From Cotesia glomerata (lineage: Eukaryota > Arthropoda > Insecta > Hymenoptera > Braconidae), in the NCBI RefSeq assembly GCF_020080835.1, contig NC_058166.1, positions 14,285,043 through 14,349,042 of the forward strand: a DNA stretch of 64,000 nucleotides, read 5' to 3'. The notes below the pieces were generated by a model. That model saw only the letters and a list, made by a program, of their open reading frames with translations. It ran no database searches and was not told the DNA's origin. Positions 10,001 through 22,400 of this stretch are shown here, piece after piece. How positions within the stretch are numbered: the first letter of the stretch is position 1; every line of letters starts with the position of its first letter. A program made the position numbers and the translations under genes.

Positions 10001-13000
10001 AAAAAATTCGTCTTAAAAGTGTCTTTTGCTTAAGATCTTAAACGTGACACAATAACGGACGATTTTAAGACATTTTTAAGACAGAAAATAAAATATTGAA
10101 ATGTTTTAGATAGAAAACTTGGAAATTTTTTGCGTTATTTTTTTACATTTTTTAATCAACGCCCACTTCATTCTGACCATAATTTTCGAAATAAAGTGCA
10201 ATTTAGAGATTTTGGAGATACACGGAAAAAAGTAAACTGTAATAATCACTCGGATTCCGGTTAATTTTTATAGTTTCAAACAGTAAAGCGGATATCGAGG
10301 TGGCAAAAATATAAATATTACAGAACTTAATGTAGAAAGTATGAAAGCCACAATTTATAATGTAATATCCAAAATAAGTGATTAGGAGCTGTCACTATAG
10401 TAAATAACGACTCTTTCATCTTAAAAAATTACAGTTTCAAACAGTAAAAATTGCCATTTCAATATATAGTCGATATTATGAGGAGAAGGGGAACTCAGAT
10501 GAAAGAGAAGGGGGTCTCACTCTGGGAGAATTTAACATTTAAAACAGTAAAAATTATACTTTTACCAGAGTAGCCGACATGTCTTCGGAAGGTTCTGGGT
10601 TCGAATCTCAGTCCATTTTACCAGTCCAAGCAAGTCAATAATTACAGTTTGATTTTTAGCGTTGCGTTTAAAATTTACCATTTTACTTTGTAAATATTGA
10701 CGTTGCTTGTATTAGAAATTTACTAACTTTATTTTATACTTTTTACATATCATAAGATCATTTTTTAGGTACGAAATAATAAATATCAAAGTCTGAATTC
10801 TTAATTATTATACTTTAACATTTTAGACATTGACATAGCGAATACTGCTGTTTGAAATAGTATTTTCTTCCATGTAAAGAGTAAATTGTAACGTTTAAAT
10901 GGTAAATATTATAAAGTGAATAGTAAAATCACGATTTTACTGTTTGAAATGGTAATTTTTAGCAGTTGATCATTACTTATTATATATCGACTGTTATTTA
11001 TTACAGTTTACTTTTTTCCGTGTAATATTAAGACTTAGAGTTTGAAATATCTCAAACCTCGATCGCTAAAACTTAACAAAATTGTTTAAACACACTGAGT
11101 TTAAGACTTTTTAATCTCCAAAATCTCTAAATTGCACTTTATTTCGAAAATTATAGTCAGGATGAAGTGGGTGTTGATTAAGAAATTTCCAAATTTTTTA
11201 TCTAAAACATTTCAATATTTTATTTTTTGAACTACAGTACAAAGTAGAAATAGTGAACCAAAACATTGTTAGAATAAGAGAATCAGTATTTGTGCAAACT
11301 AGAGATATTTTTTAATATAAAAAAATCTTTGTAAAAACTTTGTAAGACCCAACTTATGTGATACAAATAAAACCTATTTATTTATTTATATGTTATTTTT
11401 TGATTTAAGATATTAAGCAAAAGATACTTTTAAGACAAATTTAAACCGAATTTTTTGTATACGGGAATTTGGTTGAAATTATTTATAAATGTTTAAGATT
11501 CAAATTCTAGGTTAAATATTGAAAATATGAAACAATGATAAGATTATTTTTGTAGAAAATTGAATTCCCGATAAGTAATGTTCTTATCAATTTTTTCATA
11601 TCTCGAATTCTTTAACCAGAATTCGAGGTAAAAGTTCTGATAACACTAACAATCAAATTTATGACTAAAATATTTGCTTACTAATTTAAAAATCGAAATT
11701 CTAATTCAGAAATTGAAGATACAAAAAAATTATCAGATAATTTTTTTTTAGAAAATTAAATTTCCTACAAAAAAAGTATTTATCAATTTTATCGTATCTC
11801 TAACAGTTTAGACAGAATGATAAAAAATATCCAAAGTCAAATTCTACAAAATCCACCGAAAAATAAATTTAGTAGTTACGTGACAAATTCTGTATTTCAG
11901 TAATGACTTTCGTAACAAACTTTTATTTATTTTTGGCCGTATCGTAAGTCCGTCAATCGTAAATAATTTTAATGACTTATGCTTAAAAATAAATTACAGT
12001 AATTGTAGTAAGAAAGTTTAGAAGATAGCCGGAAGCTTGTCCACGGATAAAGATCAATGACCTCGAGGTTGCAGGTCATGAGTCATGGGAACATTATCAT
12101 TACCTTAAAAATAAATATACATTATGATATCTAAAAATCTTTGTTCCTATTCTGAAAGCCGTGGTAATTTTAAACGACGTTTAAGCAGCAGATTTAAAAA
12201 ATTCATGACAATGCGTTAAATAAAATCGTTCAAATCACGCTAGCTCACGTGCTCAAAACTTGTTTATTTATATTCCCGTTCATATTCGAGACATCACAAC
12301 AATTCAAATACGCTTATGTTAAATAATAACAATAACTATTTTTATTTTAAACAAGTCCAGTTTCGAGCAAACGTTTATTTTCTTAGCACGTTTGAAAAGT
12401 AAAATAAAAAGTTTTATTTTCTTAGATCTTAGATTCAAGATCCACCTGTGCAGGAAGTCAGTAAGAGTAAAACACTACCGGAAGCGTATTATGGTTCGAG
12501 TGGATAAATGAATGGATGGATGCTTTCACGGGCTGTCGATTTAGTTAAAGTAGTTCAACAAAAAGATCCATTTTTAATGTATTCATCATTAAAATTCCAG
12601 TTTAAAGGTTTTCTCAGTACTTATATATTAGTACATACTATTAAGTAGGCAGTTTTATTTCTTTAGCAGCATCATGCAATTAAACTTAAAGTTATTTTTA
12701 TTTTTAGCGATTTAATTGGATGTCAAAAATTGATATTGAGTATCATCTTTGATATGCAGACTTCAAAAGTTAATACATAATAAGGTCATACAAAAATATA
12801 CGTGGGCGTTTGATTGATTACCTTTCTTGTGTAACGCTACATCAATTTCCTCCTGTCAACTACTTTTTTCACTACGCCCTTTATTCTCACATTCACGCTA
12901 CTATTTTCATGTTCTCACACTCACTGAGAAATTATACTGCGGTAATTTACCCGACGGTGAAGTAATTATACAAATAAATTAAAGCATTACAATTCAGAAT

Positions 13001-16000
13001 TCAAAGATCGATTTACTAATTTGCATTAAAAAAAAATATTCAAAAAGTTTTTAATGGAAAAAAATTATTTAATTTTTTAATTTTGTAAAAATTTTTTTAA
13101 TTTATAAAAAAAATTTTGTTCTTCAAGTGACGTAAAAATTCTGAAGCTTTAAAATTAGTAAAACTTTTTTTTTTTTACTAAAATTTACAAGGAAATTTTT
13201 TTCATTTCATCAAAACTGAAAAATGACAAATGTTTTTCTTAAAAATTAAGTAAAATTGTTTCAAATGAAATTCAATTTTTCGAAATTAATGAAAATATTC
13301 CAGATACTCCAAAATTAATTCCCAAAAATTTTCTAAAAAAATGTTCTGCCAACAAAAAACTCAGAATTTCAGTAAAAAAATTTTTTTTTCTTAAAAATTA
13401 CGTAAAATTACTTCAAATGAAATTCAATTTTTAAAAATTGATAAAAATATTTAAAAAAAAAACTCCGAAATTAACTCCTAGAAATTTTCTAAAAAAATTT
13501 TCTACCAACAAAAAACTCAGAATTTTAAAAATAACCTAAAGTTAATATGCAAATATCATACAAAAGTAATAAATGATTGTAAACATATAATAGTTGCGCA
13601 ACAAAATTACATACCGGTATCGTATCACCGTCTTATGACGCGGAGGATACAAATTTTCATCCAGCATCATGGTTATTTTTAAATAATAATACAAATACTG
13701 TCTCTCGTACTCGCAATAAATAATTAAAAAGACGTTCTATCAGGACGGTGTTTTAAAATCGACTGCGCAAAAAGGTGATCAAAACATGCTACGTAAATTG
13801 TCATTTAGAGGGGATAGGACTCTACTTGAATTTAACTATTTTTATAGATTGCATGCTGTCTTCTCTTTCAATTCATCATCTATTCATATTTCTTTCCCTT
13901 TTTAGACTTTAGACGCTCATAAAATTTCATTTCAACAAAATTTATTGTCATAGATATACACAATGCATTCAATGAAACAGAGTAGGTTTGAAGTATATAA
14001 CTTTACACAGAAGGTCAGCTATAAAATTTTTTATACGAAATCGACAAAAATCGAGGACAAACTTTGAAATTATTCCTCGAAACGAATAATGCGATTGTTA
14101 GAAAAATTTTTAAAATACATTCGAAAAACGATGACTAATCCAGAGCTTAGTATTAATGATTGACAAAAAAAACTCCGACAAAAAAACTTCGAAATCAAAA
14201 GTGACTTTTCGAAGGTATTTAAAAAAATTTTTTTTAAATCCGGTGGGTAGGAATGTAAAACAGAATGATATTTCTTCTTTATAATTCAATATTTTTTTTC
14301 ATTTAGATAAATCTTTAAAAATTAATGAAAAAATTTATATGAAAATTCTTTTTAATTCATAAAAAATTTTTTTTATCGATAAAAAAAATTTTTTCTTCAA
14401 AAGTTACGTTAAATATTTTTTTAAATTTAATTACGGAAAAAAAGATAATTTAAACTTAGAAACTTCCTCTTAAAGTGATTTTTCGTCGGCATTCAGGGGA
14501 ATTAAAGAAAAATGCGGGGTGTAGGAGTAGATTTTAAAACGTAAAGCGTAATAGGTTCTGGACTGTACACACGATCCAGCTGGCATTTCGACCGGTGTGA
14601 CTGAATCTCTAAAAATAGCGCGTCCATAAATACAAAACTAACAAACTAACAACAATAATAATTAAATGAGAGAAATAATGCAATGCTGTGACTAAATAAT
14701 GAACCACTGCATTACAAACAACTACTAATGCAATTAATCAGTCATCAGTCGGCCTATTAATTCATCTAATCTAATTATCTTACGTCAGAGTTATTTGAAG
14801 AAGTAACGAGTTCGGAATTAAAATGCCGGTTCAATGGGATACATTTAGTTATTAATGACGTAATAGTATTTAATGTGATTAAGTATGTGTTTATGTATTT
14901 AAATATGCATCTGATCGGATCACAACTCCTTATATTATTACTTTCAAGTTTTGTTGATGAATCAAACTGAAAGATCCTTCAACGATACATGTAAAATAAG
15001 TCGCCTCCGCAGATGCTTGACGTTATTCATAGCCCGGTCACTTTTATTTGTACGTACTTTTATTTGTTGTAATACCTTTATATTTATTTTTGTTCTCATT
15101 CTCAGTCGAAGGCCTTCTATTTAACTTCCGGACCTGAGTCATTTTGAGTAGAAGCCAGAAAATTTCAATTGTCAAATTCATCTATTTTTTTAATTATTAT
15201 TACTCATCATTTATTTCAAATTACGTTTTTACTTCAATTAAATTTTGAAGAAAGTTATTATTATTATTTTGAAATTAGGTTTTTTTTGGAGAAAAATTAT
15301 TAGAAGTTTGAACTTTCAAAGCTTGAAATAATTAAAAATTTTAGGTCTAAAAATTATTATTCATAATTTATTATGATAAAAAAAAATGATTTTAAACAAC
15401 CTTAAGTGTAAAATATTTCTTTAGAAATTTCAATTCTAAAAGATGAAATTATTTAAGCTCCAAAAATTTCTTTTTCAAATTTTGACTTTTGAAATTGAAA
15501 ATTAATGAGAGATAATTTTGAACAATTTAAAGTGTATGAAAATTCCCTTTTTTCAAAGATTTCAATTTCAGAAATAAGTAAAAATTTGAACTCCAAAAAT
15601 TTCTTATAAAAATTTTAAACTTAAAATTTTTGGAAATTAATAACAGAAATTATTTTGAAGTATTTGAAAAATTTTTTCATAAATTGTAACTTCCAAAATA
15701 AGTAAAAATTTAAACTAAAAATTTCTTATAAAAATTTTAGTGAATTTAAAATTTAAAATTTTTCGAAATTAATGACAGGAATTATTTTGAAATATTAGAA
15801 AATTTTTTTTATAAATTTTAACTTCCAAAACAATTAAAAATTTGAATTCTAAAAATTTCTTATAAAAATTTTAATAAATTTTAAACTTAAAATTTTTGGA
15901 AATTAATGACAAAAATTATTTTGAAGTATTTAAAGCATTAGAAAATTTTTTTTATAAATTTTAACTTCCAAAATAAGTAAAAATTTGAAATCCAAAAATT

Positions 16001-16455
16001 TCTTCTATAAATTTTAATTAATTCAAAATTCAAATTTTTTTTTTTTAATTTAACTTCTAAAATAAGTGAAAAATTTGAGCTCCAAAAGTTTCAAAAAACT
16101 TTTAAAAACTCAAAATTTGACATAAATTCTTCCAAAAAAAATCAAAATTTGATAAAAAAAAATATTTCTACCCAAAAAACCTAAAATTTCCAAATAACTA
16201 ACTTAAAAAAAAAAATAATTACCAAATAAAAAACTAAATACTAAAAATAAGCCGGGAAAAAAATTACCTTGAAGTAGTCTTGAAGAAATTATTACTCTCC
16301 CGATTCATAAGTTCGCTCCTGAATCTAGACATCTCGTCCTCCATTTTTCTCATCTCGGCATCGAATCGTTCGCGGATATTTGAGAATTCGCTATCAATGA
16401 CGCTAAAGTCGCCGAGTTTAATGGGAATGTTGCGCTTAGTACCACTGTCAGCCAT
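3866..16455 (-). CDS. HspB8: HSPB8/CG14207-type small heat shock protein, 3 constant exons
   Basis: ATP-independent cytosolic chaperone of the small heat shock family (alpha-crystallin domain). Constant exons are 16268-16455, 7931-8123 and 3866-4060, giving 191 residues. The phases fit exactly: exon 1 ends in AG plus T, and exon 2 to 3 is phase 0. The N-terminus MADSGTKRNIPIKLGDFSV and the following heptad-like IRERFDAEMRKMEDEMSRF are characteristic of the insect CG14207/HSPB8 group. The alpha-crystallin domain starts near LIQDEGDNKMLKLRFDVSQY (exon 2) and continues in exon 3 with VHAKHEEK and REYNREFLLPKG. The C-terminal LIPIAH carries the I-x-I/V-type tail motif used in oligomer contacts. 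The start is the only in-frame ATG preceding the conserved N-terminus. The introns are 3.9 and 8.1 kb and contain many MITEs. No clear heat shock element was seen upstream. Confidence 0.93.
4410..4570. repeat. MITE-like element with ACTCCGGAG palindromes, copy 1
   Basis: Contains TTTACTCCGGAGGGATT and GCGGAGTTTTTTTCCTCC. It matches the reverse complement of 8575-8770, including TTATTCTTAT...AATAAAGAAT at one end and TTTTTTACTG/TTTTTTACAG at the other. Two copies in opposite orientation in neighbouring introns of one gene support a mobile family. Confidence 0.6.
7340..7400 (+). other. tRNA-derived remnant with B-box
   Basis: The segment contains GAGTTCGATTCCC, which fits the RNA polymerase III B-box/T-loop consensus, about 25 bases after TAGTCTGGC, a weak A-box-like element. 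The T-stem does not pair properly and no acceptor stem closes, so it is not an intact tRNA. It is probably a relic of a tRNA-derived SINE. Confidence 0.35.
7931..8123 (-). CDS. HspB8: HSPB8-like exon 2
   Basis: Acceptor TTTTAG ends at 8124; donor GTATGC starts at 7930. It encodes a Gln/Ser-rich linker, then the start of the alpha-crystallin domain through TVDNKLL. Confidence 0.92.
8124..9683 (-). other. HSPB8 intron (exon 2 to cassette exon)
   Basis: AT-rich and without coding signal. It holds the second CTCCGGAG element (8575-8770) and a related degraded piece near 9260-9364 ending in TTTTTTACAATGTA. There is also an A-homopolymer of over 20 bases at about 9428-9449. Confidence 0.8.
8575..8770. 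repeat. MITE-like element with ACTCCGGAG palindromes, copy 2
   Basis: Reverse-orientation relative of 4410-4570. Features seen are ACACTGTAAAAAATTT at the left, TCACTCCGGAATGGAC in the middle, and CTTTATTTTTTTTTTAATG then AATAAGAATAAATAA at the right. Confidence 0.6.
9684..9803 (-). CDS. HspB8: Candidate alternative (cassette) exon of the HSPB8-like gene, 120 nt
   Basis: An island of normal codon usage inside the 8-kb intron between constant exons 1 and 2. It begins after an AG acceptor at 9805-9804 and ends before a GTGACA donor at 9683. It supplies one base, 39 full codons and two bases (AG). That is exactly the phase of the junction it would sit in, so inclusion adds 40 residues with no frameshift. 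The encoded segment is Ser/Thr/His-rich and then reads TEGWEKVDPASPPKRSAFDK. Local GC content is far above the surroundings and the frame has no stops. The weak point is an acceptor with a poor pyrimidine tract. Open frames on the plus strand over the same bases have no splice logic and were discounted. Confidence 0.72.
10219..11024. mobile_element. MITE with perfect 26-bp terminal inverted repeats
   Basis: The termini are TACACGGAAAAAAGTAAACT... at 10219-10244 and its exact reverse complement at 10999-11024. The 806-bp interior carries repeated copies of the motif TTTCAAACAGTAAA in one orientation in the left half and its complement in the right half. No transposase frame is present. It is a non-autonomous DNA element. 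Confidence 0.8.
10565..10615 (+). other. tRNA-like B-box inside the MITE
   Basis: GGTTCTGGGTTCGAATCTCA includes GGTTCGAATCT, matching the tRNA T-loop/B-box consensus at all but the last base. The upstream half resembles no complete tRNA. It looks like a captured fragment. Confidence 0.3.
13235..13525. repeat. Diverged tandem duplication, period ~156 bp
   Basis: TTCAAATGAAATTCAATTTT followed by ATTTTCTAAAAAAATGTTCT, CCAACAAAAAACTCAGAATT and similar blocks occurs twice in the same order and orientation. Confidence 0.55.
15570..16090. repeat. Diverged tandem repeats, spacing ~90-145 bp
   Basis: About five copies of a unit containing AACTTCCAAAATAAGTAAAA then CTCCAAAAATTTCTTATAAA and TTTTGAAGTATT. 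Spacing between copies varies from roughly 88 to 143 bp, so this is an old, diverged minisatellite. Confidence 0.55.
16268..16455 (-). CDS. HspB8: HSPB8-like exon 1
   Basis: Start codon at 16455-16453. Encodes the conserved N-terminal 62 residues plus the first two bases (AG) of a Ser codon. Donor is GTAATT at 16267. 5' UTR and promoter lie upstream, in the comparatively GC-richer interval up to about 16790. Confidence 0.93.
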
Positions 16456-19419
16456 CGTAAATCTGATAGTAATTCAAAAATTACGAGATAAAAGATTATA
16501 TAAAAATATTAGATCCTCGAAAGCTTCGACGACACTGATGTTTAATTATCACCCACAGTTTACAGTACTAACTGCTGCGTACGAAGAGTCACTTAAATAA
16601 AATAAGAAACTGCCGAAAGTGAAACAACAGATGCTTGGTCGAACTGAGATCCAAAAGTGAGCGGCGCACGTCACCTACTACTCCTTAAATAGTAACGCGA
16701 GATCATACGTGGGTATGTGGGTGTTCGGAGCGGATCGCCGCAACTCGGTTTCATTCGTTGGACATTCATATTACACGGCCTAGGATGGATAAAACTAAAC
16801 TCGGATTTTTTTTTCTCGATACTATCAAGAGCATTCTTTCGATGGCTTAATACTTAATATTATATTTAATAGCGCAGTAGGAGGATTCATATGAATATAC
16901 ATATATATATTTATTCCGTCCCTGATTCATTTTTCCGAATGATAGACCTCGAAATTTCGAAAAAATTATTAATAATGTTTTTTTAATTCAAACTAACGCA
17001 AAGTACGTAGGATGGAGTATCCGACGAACTTTTAAGGAATTTAAAAATTTCGAGTTTATACATAACACACTTGTATACAAGCAGTCAATGCCGCGTTCTA
17101 CATACGATTTTGTGATGATGACTAAACCAATGGAATTCAAATAGAAAACTAATTCCATTTTTATAAATGACACATGTGAGATAATACTTATTTATACAAT
17201 TAAAAAGAATTTTCCTAATTTGATACTTGTGAACAATTTATGCATGACTAATCCCAAGAAGAGTTGTTTTATTTTTGTATTCATGACAATTATATTAGGA
17301 AATATCACTATTGGAATTAGTTTTATGATGCAACTTTTGATAAATTTTTTTTTTAATTGTATTAGTTCGTCGGGTTTGGGTTGAAAAATATATTAGGTCT
17401 GAAAGTTCTATAGTATTTTATAATAAAATAGGGCCGCTGAATAGTTTCGCGATAGCTACTAGGTGGCGAAAAATAAAACAGAGTTTCCACTTATAGAATG
17501 GCAAACCGAATGATGAATTATCAATGAAAATTTTTGGTAATAATTTTGCTATATATCTTACTAGCAAGCTTGCAGTCACTATGTCACTGCCGTGACTTGT
17601 AAACTATAAATAAATAAAATTTTGCTTTATTAAATAATGACTTTTGTTAAATTGCACTGTACTTTCTTAACTATTGATGTTTTTAAAGATATAAGCTCAT
17701 CCCAATGTGACGCTAGAGCTTTCATTTGAGGTCCCACACGCATTTTGATATATTTTTGATATATGCATATATATATAATACAGTCATATATATATATATA
17801 ATATATATATAAATATATGAAAAATTGATGTGGGTACTCAAATGAAAGATCTCGATGAATGTAATGTCGGGGTGAGCTTATATCTTTAAAAATGTCAATA
17901 GTTCACAAGATACAAGGTCATTTCTTAATTATTGACTTTTTTTAAGCTATAAGCTCATTCCGATGTTACACTCATCAAAAGCTTTCATTTGAGTACCCAC
18001 ATGCATTTTGATATATTTTTTATACATACATATACATAACATACATAAATATATGAAAAATTGATGTGGGTACTCAAATAAAAGATCTCGATGAGTGTAA
18101 TGTCGGGGTGAGCTTAAATCTTTAAAAATGTCAATATTTCACAAGATACAAGGTCATTTCTTAATTATGTATCTAGAGATAGAGCATTTTCGAATGCAGC
18201 CTAAATAATCATCATAAATTGACTATTGGTGAGAATGATATGAAACCTTGAAAAGGCACAAATTCAAATCAAGACCTTTGCAATGACACTAAATTTCACT
18301 AAAAAAAAAAAACCGATTTTATCATATAAATACACTAGTCACAAAATTTTTCTTATTCTCTTAATAATATAGATTAGGTTTTTTTAAACTTTTTTCTTAA
18401 CAAATAAACTACATTGTAATTACCTATATTAAAATTAGATTGTAAAAATAACGAATCCTAGCCAAGTCCAATGGACAGGATTGTAACGATAATAATAAAT
18501 TATATGTAATAATGTATTAATAGTTTGATATACCTTTAAAAACATTGTAACGCATTATTATGTCAATAAAAAATTTTCTGAACTGAAAAACTGGTAATAA
18601 TTTGTTTTTTTTTGGCATGTACTACTTTGAAAATGTTATTGATTATACGCTCAAGAACTTTAAGTCTCATTATTAACTTCGTTACATCGAATTATTATCA
18701 ATAAGTTTTGTTATGATTATTCATAATGAAAAATTTGAGACTTTTTCAAAAAATCTTCAAATAAAGATTTTTTTTTGTATTACTTAGTTAAAAATTGAAC
18801 AATTTCTATCTGCACAATTTACAATAAGTTTTAATTCATGCTTTTGAATTTATAAACTATGCGCAGGCGCCCTCAACATTTTTTACTTGGAGAAAAATAT
18901 AATTTAATTATTTTTCTCCTTTCTACATTAAAAGAAAAAAAAATTAATTTTTTGTAATAATAAGAATGAATAATTCTTCAAAAATGTTTTATAGATATCA
19001 TTTATTACAATTAATAAAATAATTTCATATATAATCTGATTATTAAATATAATTTTCTTCAATAATTCGTAAAAAGTTACTCGTTAAACAATAAAAATTT
19101 TTAACATTACAATAATTTTATTTAATAAACGCCTCCTTATAATAACACATTATTCTACTAATGTACTCACTAACAGTAAAAATAATTTTTAAATCAATAT
19201 TAACAAAATTAATAAATGATTAAATCGTTCTTTTATATACACTAAAAAAATAATTGTTTAAATTTCATTTAAACACAATAATCAATGATTAAATCTTAAA
19301 CATTTTAAATCTTCATTAAATTCAAAACTCAAAAAAACAATATCGAATTATTTTTAATAAACATAAATAAATCTTCAAGTCGAGTAATAAAAAATAATTT
19401 TCAAAAGTAATAAAATTAC
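16456..19419. other. Intergenic: HSPB8 promoter side and E2F 3' side
   Basis: 16456-16790 should hold the HSPB8 5' UTR and promoter and is less AT-rich than its surroundings. 17548-18172 is an interspersed repeat. 18180-19419 is featureless AT-rich sequence that includes the 3' UTR of the E2F gene. Short open frames (for example 16988-17173) look like chance. Confidence 0.6.
17548..18172. repeat. AT-rich hairpin-type interspersed repeat, copy 2
   Basis: Inverted relative of 2740-3215. The left block holds GTGACTGCCGTGACTTGTAA-like sequence (GTCACTGCCGTGACTTGT), followed by modules of GATATAAGCTCA, TTCATTTGAG and TATATA cores. Two modules of about 250 bp (17800-17935 and 18050-18172) are near-identical to each other. 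Confidence 0.7.
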
Positions 19420-22400
19420 TTATTTATCATTGCTGCTATTAATCGGGACGAGTTGCAAAGTATTGCCTACTTTAATAGCTTTGAAGGTATCACCAGGTGA
19501 TACAGTAGCTGCTTGAATGCGCGTCAACATAGCGTACCCTGAATTGTTTCCCAAATTTACAGTATTGTCAGCAGGTTGAACCTGCTGTTGCATCACAATA
19601 GGCTTCGAGTAAGTTTGTTCGGCCAGCGAAAACTTGATGTCGCTTTTTTTGATAGGAATCAGCTTATTAGGATCTATTTTCGTCAAATTAATAACTCGAG
19701 TAGTTTTCGGCTGGCTGAGTTTGTAACACGTGCTTTTAGTGTTATTATTGTCAACCACAGAGCCCATCGATTTAGGAATTAAAATTTTCGTAATACCCGC
19801 AGAGATAGGATCTTGAAGAGAAGAAATACTTCCGATGGGAATCAGCTTCATTATTTTATGAACGGGCTTTGTTTTAACGATTGTCGAAGCCGTCGGGTTC
19901 ATTTTATTTAATTGTCCAGTTCTGATTGCCATTTGAGATACTTTCAAATTTTTGTACACACTCTCAGCACTTGCACTCTGTACGACTAGACTTTGGTTAT
20001 TTACTTCAGGCTCTAGTTTAACGATCGGATGCGCTGAGTCAGTCTTAATCAACTTATCTGGCAACAATGGAGGATTTTTTATGCACGAGTCAGATTTGTA
20101 GCGAGTAAGAAGCTTCGTGCAGGCCTTTGGTTTCGATTCTTCACTGGAATTAAGTTTCTCCAACTCCATCTCAGCTACGCGGAGAATCGAGTCGTCCAGT
20201 CGTTCTAGGGACCGCGATTTGTTGTCGAGGTTCGGAAGACTGTTTGTTCGAGAAAATGACGCAGTATCTAAAAATTACATAATTTATCATAAATTTTCAT
20301 TTAAAAAAATTAATAAATAAAATTAGAGTAATTTTTTTTTAAATTACCTGCATCAAATAATTTTCTTTTGCGCAATTTACGTTTGTCTATTGTAGGCGTA
20401 CTGTAGCAATTTTTGATGAACATTTTGCTAGTCCCAAAATTGGCAGATGTTGCGGCGTATGAATGGTAAGAATGTGGCGTTAAACATTTATCTGGCGTGG
20501 ACATACCAATTGATGAGCTGTGTATTTTGCTAACTGGTGTGTCTGCAAAATATATAATTGTTAATATAAAAATTTTTATATTTAAAAAAAAAATCAATTT
20601 TTTCTATCACTAGATTAAAATTTAGACTTTACATTTATACAACTGTCACGTCAGTTGTGAAAATAGATTCATTTGTTTCATTTAATTGGTATGAAATTAA
20701 CGTTTTTTGATATAGAGTGAATATATCAGAAAGTTTTTATTCCAAATAGAAACAATTGATGAATCTGGTATATAATTAGCGTAAAAATTATGGATATGTC
20801 TATTCATACAATCGTGGACATTAATTTAAGTATGTTTTTAAGTTTACAGGAAAATAGCCATTTGTAAACTCGAACGTTTATAAACTATAAATTTGAAAAT
20901 TAGTTGATGTCATTTGTAAAATTAGTCGCAAGTGAAAAATGATATTAATGAAATTAGAGAAATGGAAAAATTCACCAAATATAAATTGTAATTTATAAAA
21001 TAGCAAAAAAAAAGTCTGTGGCTACGTGAATTTACCCAATTTTTACTGCAGAAACTCATAAAATTAGCCGATTGTAAACTTTGTAAATTGTAAAATTAGC
21101 CGTTTCTAAATCTCTCGTAATTCTTGAATGGATCGACGGATCAAAAAACGATTTGAGGCATCTAAAAAGACTTCCATAAATTTAGTTTTTTTGAAAATTA
21201 AAGCAGATTCGACCGAACCATTCAAAAGTTATAAGAAATTTAAAAACGGCTAATTTTACAATTCTTAAGGCCAGTTTTTCAATCCGGGATGAAATTTTAT
21301 TCAATGCTAAAATATATTTATAGATTTTATGTGCATAGATATACTGACAATAACAATTATATCTTGGATAAAATTTTATCCCGGATTGAAAAACTGGCCC
21401 TTAATGTTTACAATTGGCTAATTTTATAAGTTTCTGCAATGAGAATTGGCTAAATTTACGTAGCCACGGATTTTTGTTTTTCGCTATTTTATAAATGACT
21501 GAATTTATATTTAGTGAAATTTCCACTTCGCTAATTTCATTAATATAATTTTTTATATACGACTAATTTTACAAATGACAGTAATATTAAGAACATACTT
21601 AATGACCACGATTGTACGTAAAAAAGTCCTGATAAACCCACGCCGCGTGAATATAAAGGCCTTAAATCTACTCTGCGTAAATGTAAAGGCCCTTATAGTC
21701 ACGCTGCGTGTATTTATTAGGATTTTTTACATGTGAATAGACACTTCTAGAAATTATTACATAATACGATTAAAAATCATTACCAGTAATTAAAAATACG
21801 CCTTAAGCTGCGATAAAAAATACATATAAATACATAAGTAATTTTAATTCACGCTCAGTAACTTTATATATTTATCAATTAACAAAATTACAGACACATT
21901 TGACTTACTTTATCAGCCAAAATATTTTTGGCAAATACCAAGTCATAATTTCACAGTAAATTTTTTTTCAATAAAATTTACAGCTGATTAATTAAATATG
22001 TCAATAATTAGTAAAACTCAGCAAAAAAAAATAATTACCAGTATCAAAAGACTCAGTAGACTCAACATCAGGCCCAAAATATTTAAAAATAGGTTTCTTC
22101 AGCGCTCTATCAAACAAATATATTTTCTTAATCAATCCAATAGCCGTCAGTACATTAGCAATGTCATACAATCGACGAACTTTGGTTTTGAACCTCGATC
22201 TGGACCCAGTGTCTCCCATCATTTCAGTCTGGTTATCCGCGTTATCAAGAATCAACACCTTAGCAGCTATTTCTAAATTAATAACTCCATTCTAAAACAC
22301 AATAATCCATCAAGTACTCCAAAATCACAAACAAAAATTTTAGCTATTGTAAAAAATAAAATACCTTCATAGAGACCAAGAATAACATGACAAATTTCTG

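Larger units (their letters stand above)
10085..11235. repeat. Outer inverted repeat (~150-bp arms) around a DNA element
   Basis: The arm at about 10085-10218 reappears inverted at about 11080-11235. Shared pieces are CACTTCATTCTGACCATAAT on the left against ATTATAGTCAGGATGAAGTG on the right, and CTAAATTGCACTTTATTTCG against its complement. The arms enclose the 10219-11024 element, so this is an element within an element or a foldback structure. Confidence 0.7.
9804..16267 (-). other. HSPB8 intron (exon 1 to cassette exon)
   Basis: A 6.5-kb AT-rich intron. It contains a nested inverted-repeat element (10085-11235), diverged duplications at 13235-13525 and diverged tandem repeats at 15570-16090. 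The rest (about 11240-13200 and 13560-15550) shows no feature that can be supported. Confidence 0.75.
20543..22038 (-). other. E2F7/8 intron 3, filled with nested inverted-repeat elements
   Basis: 1.5-kb intron. Most of it is a composite of at least three palindromic elements between about 20797 and 21740, listed separately. The remainder is AT-rich without features. Confidence 0.8.

Noticed and set aside
9645..10016. Plus-strand and minus-strand open frames of 103-123 codons over the cassette exon region
   Set aside because: They are other-frame shadows of the GC-richer 120-nt block. Only the minus frame with phase-matched splice sites makes sense; the others run into AT-rich, non-protein-like sequence.
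16600..16790. Heat shock elements upstream of HSPB8
   Set aside because: GAA and TTC triplets occur, but no array of alternating nGAAn units with proper spacing was found.
16988..17173. 61-codon minus-strand open frame between HSPB8 and E2F
   Set aside because: No similarity and no supporting signals; expected by chance.
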